A stretch of DNA of 23,412 bases, taken from the NCBI GenBank assembly GCA_027296185.1, contig JAPUJL010000056.1, positions 1 to 23,412 of the forward strand, read 5' to 3'. This stretch comes from SAR324 cluster bacterium (GTDB taxonomy: Bacteria; SAR324; JACQKK01). Made by a program: the position numbers and the translations under genes. Below the pieces are notes generated by a model, which was not told the DNA's origin, searched no databases, and saw only the letters and a program-made list of their open reading frames with translations. Positions 1 to 8,402 of the stretch are shown piece after piece; positions within the stretch are counted from its first letter, which is position 1, and the number at the start of each line of letters is the position of its first letter.

Positions 1-136
1 CCATGCGGAACTTGAACCGCTTCCCCGAAGCCGCGGAATGGCCCACCCCGCTCTCCGCCAACGCCAGCCGCGCCGTACGCGATCTCTTGCCATACTCGCC
101 TTTGGAGCCTGCCGGTTTTTTGCGGAAGTGGCGCAT
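1..136 (-). CDS. Possible start of a basic protein, cut by the window edge
   Basis: On the minus strand an ATG at 136-134 opens a frame with no stop to the window edge (45 codons). It is preceded by a GGGAG Shine-Dalgarno-like sequence at good spacing. The peptide begins MRHFRKKPAG and is rich in Lys, Arg, Ser and Gly. It would lie downstream of selC in the same direction. I do not recognise it, and in such GC-rich DNA an open frame this short can occur by chance. A plus-strand frame across the same bases runs into the tRNA and is not credible. Confidence 0.25.
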   Translation of the reverse strand, partial: MRHFRKKPAGSKGEYGKRSRTARLALAESGVGHSAASGKRFKFRM

Positions 137-202
137 GCCGCTCCCGCTGCGCACGGCCCTTGGCCGAAGGCGGCGCGGCTGTCGCGAATCCGGTAGGAAG
201 TG

Positions 203-301
203 TGGCGGAGACGTGTGGGAATCGAACCCACCCAAGACAGTGTTAGTGCCTCGCACACGGGTTTGAAGCCCGGGGAGCCCACCAGTGACTCATCCATCTC
301 C
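203..301 (-). tRNA. selC: Selenocysteine tRNA, anticodon TCA, with encoded CCA
   Basis: This tRNA carries serine that SelA converts to selenocysteine and that SelB delivers to recoded UGA codons. On the minus strand it starts GGAGATGG at 301. It has a D stem GAGTC/GGCTC, an anticodon loop CTTCAAA containing TCA, a long variable arm, the T arm GTGGG-TTCGATT-CCCAC, an acceptor 3' strand ending CGTCTCC, discriminator G and an encoded CCA at 205-203. The total of 99 nt with CCA, the long extra arm and the TCA anticodon are typical of tRNA-Sec. The eighth acceptor pair looks like G-A, a mild oddity. No selA, selB or selD is visible in the window. Confidence 0.96.
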
Positions 302-340
302 GAGACCCTTGGGAACGGCGGGAAGCCGCCCCACCCGCCG

Positions 341-369
341 ATCCTAGACCACGCCCTCCTCCCTGGCAA
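341..369 (-). promoter_or_regulatory. Sigma70-type promoter of selC
   Basis: On the minus strand a -35 box TTGCCA (369-364) and a -10 box TAGGAT (346-341) are separated by exactly 17 bp. Transcription would start near 334, about 33 nt before the mature tRNA end at 301. The position and the match to consensus support an own promoter for selC. Confidence 0.65.
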
Positions 370-403
370 GGGCGGCGGAGGGGGAGACCGCTCCCTTCGC
401 CGC

Positions 404-433
404 TTGTGTTTTCGCGAGCGCGTTTGCTATCAA
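404..433 (+). promoter_or_regulatory. Candidate promoter of the mre operon
   Basis: TTGTGT (404-409) and TATCAA (428-433) are separated by 18 bp and would start transcription near 440, about 30 nt before the mreB-like gene. The match to the sigma70 consensus is moderate. The stretch 302-471 holds only this site and the divergent selC promoter. Confidence 0.35.
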
Positions 434-471
434 AATGACCGGGAGATTGGAGCGACAAGGATGCCGACAGA

Positions 472-1536
472 TTGAATTGGGGACGTGTCATTACGCGGGA
501 CCTGGTGATCGACCTGGGTTCCTCACATATCGTGGTCAGCTCGTCGCGGAGCCGCGGTGTGCTCCGCGCGGCGGCCCAGGTGGCACCGCCCAACGCGCGC
601 CGCGTCCGCAGGCGCTCCCGCGGCCGCTCTCCCAAGGGCCGCGGGCTTTGGGGTGGCGGCGCCGTCGACGGGAATGGAGAGCCCGCGCCGCCGCCGGCGA
701 TCCGCCCGGTGCGCCACGGGCGGGTGGTGGACGGCGAGGCGCTGGATGCGGTGCTGGAACCGCTCCTCCGCCGGGCGCGGAGCCGCGGGTTCCCGCCGGC
801 CCTGAGGACACGGGCCGCGCTGTTGGTGCCTCCCGGGCTGGACGACGAGGAGCAGTTGCGGTTCAAGGAGATCGGGCTGCGCCACGGGCTGGGAACGATG
901 CGCCTGGTCGATGCGGTCATGGCCGCGGCGCGGGGGGCCGGGCTGGCCCTTAACGAGCCCGGCGGGCAGATGGTGATCGATATCGGTGGGGGCAAGGTGT
1001 GCGTCGCCGCCGTCTCCATGGGCGGTGTGGTATCGTGGCATTGGAGCGAATTCGGTGGCGAGGTGCTTGACCTGGCGCTGATGGAGCACATGGAAACCCG
1101 CTACCAGGTGCGCGTGTCCCAGCGGGAGGCGGAGCGGGTAAAAACGGAATTGGGTTCGGTGTATCCCCTCAAGGAGCCCGGGCGGATCGAGGCGGTGGGC
1201 ATCCAGACCCGCTCCGGATTGGAGCAGAAGGTCGGCCTGGACGATGGGGAGATGCGCGACGTGCTGGTCGATGCCTGCGAGCCGCTGGTGCAGGCGATCG
1301 AGCATGGGTTCAAGGCCGTGCCGCCCGAAGTGGCCAGCGATATCTCCCGCGCGGGCGTGGCCCTGGTCGGCGGTGGGGCGCTGCTGCGGGGATTGCCGAA
1401 ATTTCTCGAGGAGCGCACCGGGTTGCCGTTCCGCGTGGCGCCGGAGCCCCTCGATGCCCTGATTCGCGGCGGCCAAGCCCTGGGCCTCCGGGGGGCGGTG
1501 CCGCAGCCGGCCCCGGCCCCGACCGGCGAAGAATGA
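472..1536 (+). CDS. mreB: Divergent MreB-like actin-family protein
   Basis: MreB forms membrane-bound filaments that steer lateral wall synthesis. The 354-residue product keeps the actin fold signatures: a phosphate-1 remnant DLGSSHI (14-20), phosphate-2 DIGGG (170-174), FGGEVLD and ERVKTELGSVYP in the middle, and the adenosine motif VGGGALLRGL (299-308). It departs from normal MreB in several places. DLGTANT is changed, the EEP motif holding the catalytic Glu reads VDAVM (146-150), and the usual NEPSVVA segment is replaced by an Arg/Gly/Pro-rich stretch (about 40-76). The only upstream start before an in-frame TGA is TTG at 472, with AAGGA about 11 nt ahead; GTG at 505 is possible. The position before mreC confirms family membership. 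ATP turnover is doubtful. Confidence 0.85.
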   Translation: MNWGRVITRDLVIDLGSSHIVVSSSRSRGVLRAAAQVAPPNARRVRRRSRGRSPKGRGLWGGGAVDGNGEPAPPPAIRPVRHGRVVDGEALDAVLEPLLRRARSRGFPPALRTRAALLVPPGLDDEEQLRFKEIGLRHGLGTMRLVDAVMAAARGAGLALNEPGGQMVIDIGGGKVCVAAVSMGGVVSWHWSEFGGEVLDLALMEHMETRYQVRVSQREAERVKTELGSVYPLKEPGRIEAVGIQTRSGLEQKVGLDDGEMRDVLVDACEPLVQAIEHGFKAVPPEVASDISRAGVALVGGGALLRGLPKFLEERTGLPFRVAPEPLDALIRGGQALGLRGAVPQPAPAPTGEE

Positions 1537-1567
1537 GCCGGTCCGTTGCTGCGGGCACGGGAAAACG

Positions 1568-2467
1568 ATGCTGAATCTGATCAGGCGCAGAACGCTGTTC
1601 ATCGGCCTGGGGGTGGTGTTCGCCGCCTTGATGGCGCTGCTTACCCTGCGCTGGAACGACCCGGACGAGGGCTGGCTCATCGACGAGGCGATCCAGGCGG
1701 TGGCCTATCCCGTCCTGGCGGGGTACCAGGCGGTGCAGAGCGGCATCGGCGGACTGACCCGGCGCTACGTCGATCTGGTCAACGTCGAGCAGGAGAACGA
1801 GCGGTTGCGGCTGCAGGTGCAGGCGCTCCAGGAAGAGTTGAACCACCACATCAACGGCTCCATCCAATTCAACCTGCTCCGCGAACAGCTCAACTTCCTC
1901 GAGGAGGAGCCGGAGACCAAGGTCTTCGCCGAGGTGATCGGCGAGTCGCTGGACAGCTTTCACCACACCCTCGTCCTCAACAGGGGGTGGCTGGCGGGAA
2001 TCCGGAGGAACTTCCCGGTCGTGCTCCGGGAGGGGGTCGTGGGCCGGGTGCAGTCGGCCACGGCGCTGCAATCGGTGGTGGAGTTGATCACCGACCGGCG
2101 TCACCGCTTTCCCGCGCTGATTCAGCGGACCCGGGCGCGGATGGAAGTGGCGGGTCAGGAGGACAGCTTGCGCCTCGTCGCGCCTGACCGGGGCATGATC
2201 TACGGCGTGGGCCGGGAACTGCGGTTGAACCGGGTGCGGATGCTGGCCGATCTCCGGCGCGGCGACCGGGTGGTGACCAGCGGGCTGTCGGGCATCTTTC
2301 CCAAGGGGCTGCTCGTCGGCACGATCTCCAACGTGTACCGGGAGCGCCACGAACTTTTCCAGAGCGCCGACATCGAGCCGGCGGTGGATTTCAACAAGAT
2401 CGAATGGGTGTTCGTTATTCTGCGCGATCCGAGAGATGAAGACTATCCGCAATTCACCGATCGATGA
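1568..2467 (+). CDS. mreC: Rod shape-determining protein MreC
   Basis: MreC is a bitopic periplasmic protein that links MreB/MreD to PBP2 in the elongation complex. The 299-residue sequence has a short basic cytoplasmic N-terminus (LIRRR), one membrane helix (about 10-27), a coiled coil with heptad-like leucines (about 70-120) and the double beta-barrel domain. Its C-terminal signature GDRVVTSGLSGIFPKGLLVG is intact. The length is normal. It starts 31 nt after the mreB-like gene, and its TGA overlaps the mreD start in an ATGA, so the two are probably translationally coupled. Confidence 0.95.
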   Translation: MLNLIRRRTLFIGLGVVFAALMALLTLRWNDPDEGWLIDEAIQAVAYPVLAGYQAVQSGIGGLTRRYVDLVNVEQENERLRLQVQALQEELNHHINGSIQFNLLREQLNFLEEEPETKVFAEVIGESLDSFHHTLVLNRGWLAGIRRNFPVVLREGVVGRVQSATALQSVVELITDRRHRFPALIQRTRARMEVAGQEDSLRLVAPDRGMIYGVGRELRLNRVRMLADLRRGDRVVTSGLSGIFPKGLLVGTISNVYRERHELFQSADIEPAVDFNKIEWVFVILRDPRDEDYPQFTDR

Positions 2468-2961
2468 GCCCGCTCTACCCGATCGCGGCAGGGCTGGTGA
2501 CCTTTTGGCTGCACGTGACGCTGGCGCCGCACGTGGCACTGTTCGGGGTGCAGCCCAATCTGTTGCTGATCACCGTCGTGATCCTGGGGTTGCGCTGGGT
2601 GCATCCGGCCTATTTCGTGTTCGCCGCCCTGGCGGGTGTGGCACAGGACACGTTCTCCCACGGCCTGCTGGGCGTATACGGGGTCAGCTTCCTGCTCACG
2701 GGCGTACTGGCCAACATGGCCGGGAAGCTGATCTTCGAGCACAATCTGGTGTTCGTCGGCTCGGTCGTCTGGGCGCTCACTCTGGCCGAGGGATTTTTGG
2801 CCCTGGCGTTGTTGCAGATCTTGGGCAGCGAGACGGCGTGGCTCACCTGGTTTTTCGGCCGGGTACTTCCCCGGTCGCTGTACCATGCGGCGCTCACGCC
2901 GGTGATCTATATTTTGCTGCGGCGCCTGGAGCGGGCCTTGCCCCAGCGCACCTCCAGATAG
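2464..2961 (+). CDS. mreD: Rod shape-determining protein MreD
   Basis: MreD is an inner-membrane protein of the elongation complex. The 165-residue product is strongly hydrophobic with about five predicted membrane helices. It has the family's typical features: an early helix ending near APHVALFGVQPNLLL, a DTFSHGLLGVYG segment and a basic C-terminal tail (RRLERALPQ). Its ATG overlaps the mreC stop and mrdA follows after 7 nt. Identification rests on length, topology and position, since MreD is poorly conserved. Confidence 0.9.
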   Translation: MSPLYPIAAGLVTFWLHVTLAPHVALFGVQPNLLLITVVILGLRWVHPAYFVFAALAGVAQDTFSHGLLGVYGVSFLLTGVLANMAGKLIFEHNLVFVGSVVWALTLAEGFLALALLQILGSETAWLTWFFGRVLPRSLYHAALTPVIYILLRRLERALPQRTSR

Positions 2962-2968
2962 GGTAGCG

Positions 2969-4927
2969 ATGAAATTCGCCAACCTGGGCAGCGAGGAACA
3001 GCAACTGTTCCGCATGCGGCTTGCCGCGATCGGCGGCGTGGCGGCGTTGGCGATGTTTGCGCTGCTGTTCCGCATCTGGTTCCTGCAGGTGGTCGATGGC
3101 GATTACTACCAGGAGGTGGCGCGGGGCAACCGCATCCGTGTGATTCCCCAGGAGGCGCCACGGGGGATGATCTACGATCGCAACGGCAGCATCCTGGCGT
3201 TCAACCGGCCCGCGTTCAACGTCCAGTTGGTTTTGGAAGACACTCCGGACCTGGATGCGACGCTGCGCAACCTCTCGATCTTGACCGGCTACCCCCAACG
3301 AGACCTGCTGAAGAATGTGCAGTCCAACCGCACACCGCTGAAATTCAAGCCGCTGCTGGTGCTGGAGGACATCGGCCGCAAGAGCGCGGACCTGGTGGAA
3401 ACCTACCAGGCCGATCTGCCGGGCATCACCGTGGCGGTGGAGCCAAAGCGGCTCTATCCCACGGCTTACGTGACCTCCCACGTGATCGGGTACGTCGGGG
3501 AGATCAGCAAGCGGCAGCTCCGGAAATTGCCGCTCAATAAGGTGCGTTCGGGCCGCATCGTGGGTCAGGCCGGCATCGAACTGATCGAAAACGATCGCCT
3601 GATCGGCACCGACGGGGGCAAGCAGGTGGAGGTGGATCATGTGGGGCGCGAGTTGCGCATCCTGGGCAGCCCCGTCGATCCGGTGCCGGGGAGCAAGACG
3701 TACCTGACCATCGACCTTCGGCTGCAGCAATTCATCAAGTCGCTGATGACCGGTCTGAACGGCGTCGTGCTGGTGATGCGCACCCGCACCGGCGAAATGC
3801 TCGGGATGAGCAGCTACCCGGACTTCGATCCGAACCTGTTCGTGGGCCGCATCGACGAGGCAACGTGGCAGGCGATAACCCAGGGCGATCAGAAAGTCCT
3901 GATCAACAAGGCGGTGCAAGGCATCTATCCGCCCGGCTCCGCCTTCAAGATGCTGATCGCCGCCGCCGGGCTCGACCTGGGTGTCATCGACGCGGAGTCC
4001 ACCTACAACTGCCCGGGCTATCACCGGATCGGGCGGGACCTCCGCTACTGCTGGCGCCGCGGCGGCCATGGCGACCTCACCGTGGTTCAGGCGATCGCCC
4101 AGTCCTGCAACGTCTTTTTCTACCAGTTGGGCCTCGAGGTGGGCATCGACCGCTTGTGGGAATACGGCCGGATCTTCGGGTTCGGCAGGACCACCGGAAT
4201 CGAGTTGGAATCGGAAAAGACGGGCATCATGCCCAGCCGCGAATGGAAGCACCGGGCGTTGCGCGAGCGGTGGTATCACGGCGAGACCATGCACTTGGCG
4301 ATCGGCCAGGGCTTTCTCTCCGTGACGCCGATCCAGTTGCTCAATTACGTCAACACCATCGCCAACCGGGGGCTGTGGGTGCAGCCCACCGTCCTGCGTC
4401 GCATTGTCTCCCCGGAGGGCGCGGTGCTGGTTTCCGAGGACGACCTGCCCCGCCGCACCGACCTGTTGCCGGTTGCCGTGGAGGCGCTCGATTTGATCCG
4501 CCAGGGCATGTTCGACGCCGTGAATACCCAGCAGGGCACCGCCAAACGGGCCCGCTCCAGCGTCGTCGATGTCGCCGGAAAGACCGGCACTTCTCAGGTC
4601 GTCGGGCGGCGGCGCGGTCAGGCGCTGAGCCAGGAGGAACGGGAGGAGGCGCTGCGGCCCCATTCCATCTTCGTTGCCTTCGCGCCGCGGGACAATCCGG
4701 AGATTTCGGTGATGGTGCTCGTCGAGCACGGTAGATCCGGCGGCGAGACGGCCGCGCCCATCGCCAAGCGGATCATCGAGTATTACTTCCAGGAGATCGA
4801 ACCCCGCGCCCCGGCTTCCGATGCGCCTTCCCTGGCCGCGCCCGCGGAACCCCATCCCTTCACCGCCCAGCTGGCGGACGCCTTCGTGGGTGCTCCCGCG
4901 GGGCGCGCCGGCCCCTTCCCGCGCTGA
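2969..4927 (+). CDS. mrdA: Penicillin-binding protein 2, elongation transpeptidase
   Basis: PBP2 cross-links peptidoglycan during lateral growth, anchored in the inner membrane with its catalytic domain in the periplasm. The 652-residue protein has a membrane helix (about 19-41), the class B dimerisation domain starting PRGMIYDRNG (64-73) and the transpeptidase domain. The catalytic motifs are complete: S324-A-F-K327, S379-C-N381 and K538-T-G540. The Ala/Pro-rich tail after about residue 620 is probably disordered. It follows mreD by 7 nt. In many proteobacteria rodA, the partner glycosyltransferase, comes next; here maf does, so RodA must be encoded elsewhere. Confidence 0.96.
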   Translation: MKFANLGSEEQQLFRMRLAAIGGVAALAMFALLFRIWFLQVVDGDYYQEVARGNRIRVIPQEAPRGMIYDRNGSILAFNRPAFNVQLVLEDTPDLDATLRNLSILTGYPQRDLLKNVQSNRTPLKFKPLLVLEDIGRKSADLVETYQADLPGITVAVEPKRLYPTAYVTSHVIGYVGEISKRQLRKLPLNKVRSGRIVGQAGIELIENDRLIGTDGGKQVEVDHVGRELRILGSPVDPVPGSKTYLTIDLRLQQFIKSLMTGLNGVVLVMRTRTGEMLGMSSYPDFDPNLFVGRIDEATWQAITQGDQKVLINKAVQGIYPPGSAFKMLIAAAGLDLGVIDAESTYNCPGYHRIGRDLRYCWRRGGHGDLTVVQAIAQSCNVFFYQLGLEVGIDRLWEYGRIFGFGRTTGIELESEKTGIMPSREWKHRALRERWYHGETMHLAIGQGFLSVTPIQLLNYVNTIANRGLWVQPTVLRRIVSPEGAVLVSEDDLPRRTDLLPVAVEALDLIRQGMFDAVNTQQGTAKRARSSVVDVAGKTGTSQVVGRRRGQALSQEEREEALRPHSIFVAFAPRDNPEISVMVLVEHGRSGGETAAPIAKRIIEYYFQEIEPRAPASDAPSLAAPAEPHPFTAQLADAFVGAPAGRAGPFPR

Positions 4928-5026
4928 GGGCACGGTTGCCATGGGCCTCCCGATAGCCCATCCTGGCACCATGCCGGGCCACGGGGCCGCCGCGCCCGCG
5001 GCCCGCTCCGCCGGTCCGCCGCGGGT

Positions 5027-5611
5027 ATGAAGCAGACGTGCCCGTACTGTCTGGCGTCCGCTTCGCCCCGCCGCAAGGAACTGCTGGAGCGGTTCGGTTT
5101 TCGATTCGAGGTGCTCCCCACCCACGTAGACGAGTCGGCGCTCCCCGGCGAGCGGCCGGAGGAGTTGGTGGCCCGCCTCGCCCGATTGAAGGCCCAGGCC
5201 GTCTGCGGCTTGCGGCCCCAAGCCCTAGCCATCGCCGGAGACACGCTGGTGGTGCTGGGTGGCGACGTGCTGGGTAAGCCCCGCGGCCGGGATGACGCGG
5301 TGCGGATGCTGAGGGCCCTATCGGGCCACGAGCACCGTGTGCTCTCCGGCTATCACCTGCAGCAGGGCCCGGGGGGCGAAGCGGTGAACCGTACGGTAGA
5401 AACCCGGGTGCGGTTCCGCGAGCTACCGGAGGAATGGATCGCCTGGTATGCGGACCTGCCGGAAACGATGGATAAGGCGGGCGCCTATGCCATTCAGGGC
5501 ATGGGGGGATTGTTGGTCAGCGGAATCGAAGGGTCTTATACCAATGTGGTGGGGTTTCCCGTCGAGCAGGTCGTATGGGATTTGATTCGGCAAGGTTGGG
5601 CGGCGCTGTGA
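5027..5611 (+). CDS. maf: Maf family nucleotide pyrophosphatase (dTTP/UTP type)
   Basis: Maf proteins hydrolyse non-canonical or surplus nucleoside triphosphates to monophosphates in the cytoplasm and have been linked to septum control. The 194-residue product has the family's SASPRRKELL motif near the N-terminus (11-20), the catalytic-region motif GDTLVVLGG (about 71-79), DKAGAYAIQG (about 149-158) and SYTNVVGFP (about 170-178). DKAGAYAIQG is characteristic of the YhdE-type dTTP/UTP pyrophosphatase subgroup. The gene lies about 100 nt after mrdA. A maf gene beside mreBCD is also known from gammaproteobacteria. Its TGA overlaps the next start in a GTGA. Confidence 0.93.
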   Translation: MKQTCPYCLASASPRRKELLERFGFRFEVLPTHVDESALPGERPEELVARLARLKAQAVCGLRPQALAIAGDTLVVLGGDVLGKPRGRDDAVRMLRALSGHEHRVLSGYHLQQGPGGEAVNRTVETRVRFRELPEEWIAWYADLPETMDKAGAYAIQGMGGLLVSGIEGSYTNVVGFPVEQVVWDLIRQGWAAL

Positions 5612-6615
5612 CCGGCCGCCGGCGAACCCGCGCGCGCCTGGCGCGTTGCGCGCTTTTGTTGGGGGCGCTGGGGTGCGCGGTGGCGGCTGGGGGCGCCTCC
5701 GCGGCCCAGGACGAGATCGTCCCGGCGGGGGCCTGGTCCCACGAGCTGGCGCTGTTTTACCAGGAGCAGGACCGGGCGTACAACCGCTTCGGCAATTTGA
5801 CGGCGCTGCGGTCGTTCCTCCTGCCCGGACTCGATGCCCGCCGCACGACCACGGGTTTCATCACCCGCACGGTGACGCGGCTGGAGTTCCGCTTCACCTA
5901 CGGCCTATCGGACTCGTGGAACCTGTCCCTCGAGATTCCCTACCTCTCCCTCGACCAGGATTCCAAGCTGGTCTCGACCAGCACCGACCCCCTGGTGCGG
6001 GAGGAGGTGGACTCGTTCCGCCGCCAATCGCTCTCGGGTCTGGGCGATGGCCGCTTGACGCTGTTGCACCGGCCCCTGTTCTCCGACCGCAACGCGGTGC
6101 TGTGGGGGTTCGGGTATACTCAGTCCCTGGCCGACCGGGAAGCGCGGCCGGGCCAGCACGCCCTGGGGCTGGGGAGCCCAAGCCCGTCGCTCCGCGCGTT
6201 TGTCCATTACACCCGCTTCCCTCGCGTGGAGCGCTCCCGCTTCGATCTGCGCTTCCAGTTCGAGGTGGGCATCGATGGGGAGATCGATACCTTCGACGGG
6301 GGTAGCCAGCCGTTCCGCAAAGGAAACGCCGCCACCTTCCAGCTTGGGTGGTCCCAGGAGTTCGGGCGATTCGCCGCGGGCGTGCAACTGAGCGAGATGC
6401 GCCGCTCCCAAAGCCGTCTGGACGGCGTCGGCCAGGACGACCCGGAGAAGGAGACCGCCGCCCGGCTGCGGCTGGGGTACGGCAACCTCGTCGAACTGGA
6501 GCGGCAGCCCCTGCCTTTCCCTTACTTGCTAACGATCGAGTTCGAGCGCTCCCTGCGGGGCTTCAACGTGATCTTCCGGGACGGAACGACCCTCTCGCTC
6601 CAGTACTTCTTCTAG
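5608..6615 (+). CDS. Probable outer-membrane beta-barrel protein
   Basis: I chose the GTG at 5608 because it overlaps the maf stop (GTGA) and directly precedes a good signal peptide: RRRTRARLAR, a hydrophobic core, then a likely cleavage after GASA. An ATG at 5575 inside maf would put 11 residues ahead of this. The mature 300-odd residues show alternating hydrophobic/polar strands with many aromatic residues (for example TVTRLEFRFTYGL, RFDLRFQFEVGI). The chain ends SLQYFF, the C-terminal aromatic signature read by the BAM complex. It resembles MetA-pathway or transporter-like barrels, but I do not recognise a specific family. Its place after the elongation genes suggests co-expression with envelope growth. 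Confidence 0.75.
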   Translation: MTGRRRTRARLARCALLLGALGCAVAAGGASAAQDEIVPAGAWSHELALFYQEQDRAYNRFGNLTALRSFLLPGLDARRTTTGFITRTVTRLEFRFTYGLSDSWNLSLEIPYLSLDQDSKLVSTSTDPLVREEVDSFRRQSLSGLGDGRLTLLHRPLFSDRNAVLWGFGYTQSLADREARPGQHALGLGSPSPSLRAFVHYTRFPRVERSRFDLRFQFEVGIDGEIDTFDGGSQPFRKGNAATFQLGWSQEFGRFAAGVQLSEMRRSQSRLDGVGQDDPEKETAARLRLGYGNLVELERQPLPFPYLLTIEFERSLRGFNVIFRDGTTLSLQYFF

Positions 6616-6624
6616 CGGGGGCCC

Positions 6625-8382
6625 ATGCACGGGATCGGGTGCGCCGTGAAGCACGCCCTGTGGGTGGCGGGAATCATCGCCATGGGGCCGATCGTGACCT
6701 GCTTGGCGGCCCGCACGGTGCCCGCCCGCCCGGTGCTGGAAGTTTCCGAGCTGCGCCTCTCCTTCCTTCCCGAGCGCGTCGCCATCGTTCCTTGGCAGGG
6801 GCGGCCCGCGGTGATGGTGCTCAGCCAGCCCGCCGGCGGTGCGGATGAAGCGCGGATGCCCGTGCGCCGGCTGATTCTGCTCAGGCTGCGGGAGGGAGCC
6901 CTGAAAGAGTTCGCTTCGTGGGAAACGCCGGCAGAGCTGCGCTGGAGCGAGCCGGTGCCGCTGCCCGGGGGTGGGAGCGGGTGGCTGGGGCTCATCGGCG
7001 GAGAATGGTTCCTCGCGCGCGGGGGGGCGGGGGGGCTCAATTGGGAGCGCCTGTGCGGCTGCCCGACGGTTTTCTCGTTGGGCCGCGCACCCTTGCGGCG
7101 GAGTTCCCCGTTCGCCGCCGATTTGGATGGCGACGGGTGGCCCGAGGTGTTGCTGCCCCACTGGAACGGCCTCACGGTCTATGCCCTGGACGCGGACGCG
7201 GGCACGCTCCGGCCCCTCTGGCGGGACGCCTGGGAGCCCAAGGAGCGCTTCGAGCAGCGCGGCGGAAAGTTGGAGGTGCGCCTCACCTTTCCCCGCTACC
7301 TGTTGCGTGACGTCAACCGGGATGGGGTGCGGGACCTGATCCAGCTCCGGCAGGGGGCGCTCTCCACGACGATCCACCCGCCCCGCGCCGCGCCGCCGGC
7401 GGGAGAGTATTACGCCTTGGACTGGCAAGCCCGCGCCCGCCTGAAGCGGCGGGGACTCCCCGACGGCGTGCTGCTGGCCCTGCTCGATCTCGGCGACCGC
7501 GGATACCGCTCGGCGGCGGAGCTGGCCCGGGACCTGGCCGAACCCGGTTCGGATGCCTCGGAGTACCTGGAAGCGGTGCTGGAAGCGGCGCGGACGTCCA
7601 TCCCCGTGTTCTTCCCGGAGCCCGCCACGCTGCCGGCGGGAACGGGCCTGGCGGGCCAAGGGGGAACCGAGGCCGCGGACGCCAGCCGGGACGTTTTGGC
7701 CGTTGAGGACATGGACGGCGACGGGCTGCCGGACCTGTTGGAACTGACAAGCACCGAGAAGGGCGACCCCTTCAATCAGGAAAACGAGATCCGCTGGTTC
7801 CCCGGATCGCTGGAGGGAGACGCGTTCGGTTTCGGCGATCCGCCCAACACCTACTTCACCGAGGGCCCGGCCTTCGCGCAACTCATCCACCCCCAGCGGG
7901 AAGGCGGGGCGCCTACCCTGTTCCTGGCGACCATGGACGTTGACCTGATGAGCCTCATCCGCGCCATCGTCACCCGCACCGTGACCTTCGACGCGTATCT
8001 CTATCCATGGCGGGAGGGGGCGCTGCCGAAGGAGCCACCCATCGCGGGAGAATTCTCCTTCGACGTGGATTTTTCCGAGAAAGGCGCCCGGCCCATGATG
8101 CTGATGGCCGACCTGGACGGGGACGGGCAGCGGGAGTTCCTGTTCAATCTGGAGGAGGACGCCCTGTCCGCCTTCCCGTCGGAGCCGGGAGAGGACGACC
8201 TGGACGAGGTGCGTCTGGCCCGCGTGGAGGTGCCCCTGCCCCGCAAGGCGGAGGACGTGCTGGTGGCCGATCTGGACGGGAGTGGGCGGGAGATGTTGCT
8301 CCTGCGCTACCGCGGCAAGCGCTTCTCAAACGAGGAGCGCCGCACCCTGCGGGTGGTACGGCTCGAGCAGCGGCCGGAATAA
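6625..8382 (+). CDS. Exported FG-GAP/VCBS-repeat protein
   Basis: This is a 585-residue secreted or membrane-tethered protein of unknown role. The N-terminus has a hydrophobic stretch (about 10-28) that looks like a signal peptide; GTG at 6646 is an alternative start. Five calcium-binding-type Asp motifs recur: DLDGDG (166-171), DVNRDG (229-234), DMDGDG (362-367), DLDGDG (496-501) and DLDGSG (549-554). Each is followed by a hydrophobic strand such as PEVLLPHW or REFLFNL, as in FG-GAP/VCBS beta-propeller repeats. It follows the outer-membrane barrel by 9 nt, so the two may work together at the cell surface. It ends 20 bp before the convergent regulator gene. Confidence 0.75.
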   Translation: MHGIGCAVKHALWVAGIIAMGPIVTCLAARTVPARPVLEVSELRLSFLPERVAIVPWQGRPAVMVLSQPAGGADEARMPVRRLILLRLREGALKEFASWETPAELRWSEPVPLPGGGSGWLGLIGGEWFLARGGAGGLNWERLCGCPTVFSLGRAPLRRSSPFAADLDGDGWPEVLLPHWNGLTVYALDADAGTLRPLWRDAWEPKERFEQRGGKLEVRLTFPRYLLRDVNRDGVRDLIQLRQGALSTTIHPPRAAPPAGEYYALDWQARARLKRRGLPDGVLLALLDLGDRGYRSAAELARDLAEPGSDASEYLEAVLEAARTSIPVFFPEPATLPAGTGLAGQGGTEAADASRDVLAVEDMDGDGLPDLLELTSTEKGDPFNQENEIRWFPGSLEGDAFGFGDPPNTYFTEGPAFAQLIHPQREGGAPTLFLATMDVDLMSLIRAIVTRTVTFDAYLYPWREGALPKEPPIAGEFSFDVDFSEKGARPMMLMADLDGDGQREFLFNLEEDALSAFPSEPGEDDLDEVRLARVEVPLPRKAEDVLVADLDGSGREMLLLRYRGKRFSNEERRTLRVVRLEQRPE

Positions 8383-8402
8383 GGGTGGGCCGCCGCCCCG
8401 GG

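Noticed and set aside
3..266. Plus-strand open frame at the left edge
   Set aside because: It runs through most of the tRNA-Sec gene and shows no recognisable protein features.
4940..4960. ATGGGC/GCCCAT inverted repeat between mrdA and maf as a terminator
   Set aside because: The stem is only 6 bp and no T tract follows; the genes probably stay in one transcript.
2894..5221. Very long open frame (775 codons) on the minus strand
   Set aside because: It is antisense to mrdA, which has all transpeptidase motifs. The minus-strand translation is His/Gln/Asp-rich with no domain, a GC-codon shadow.
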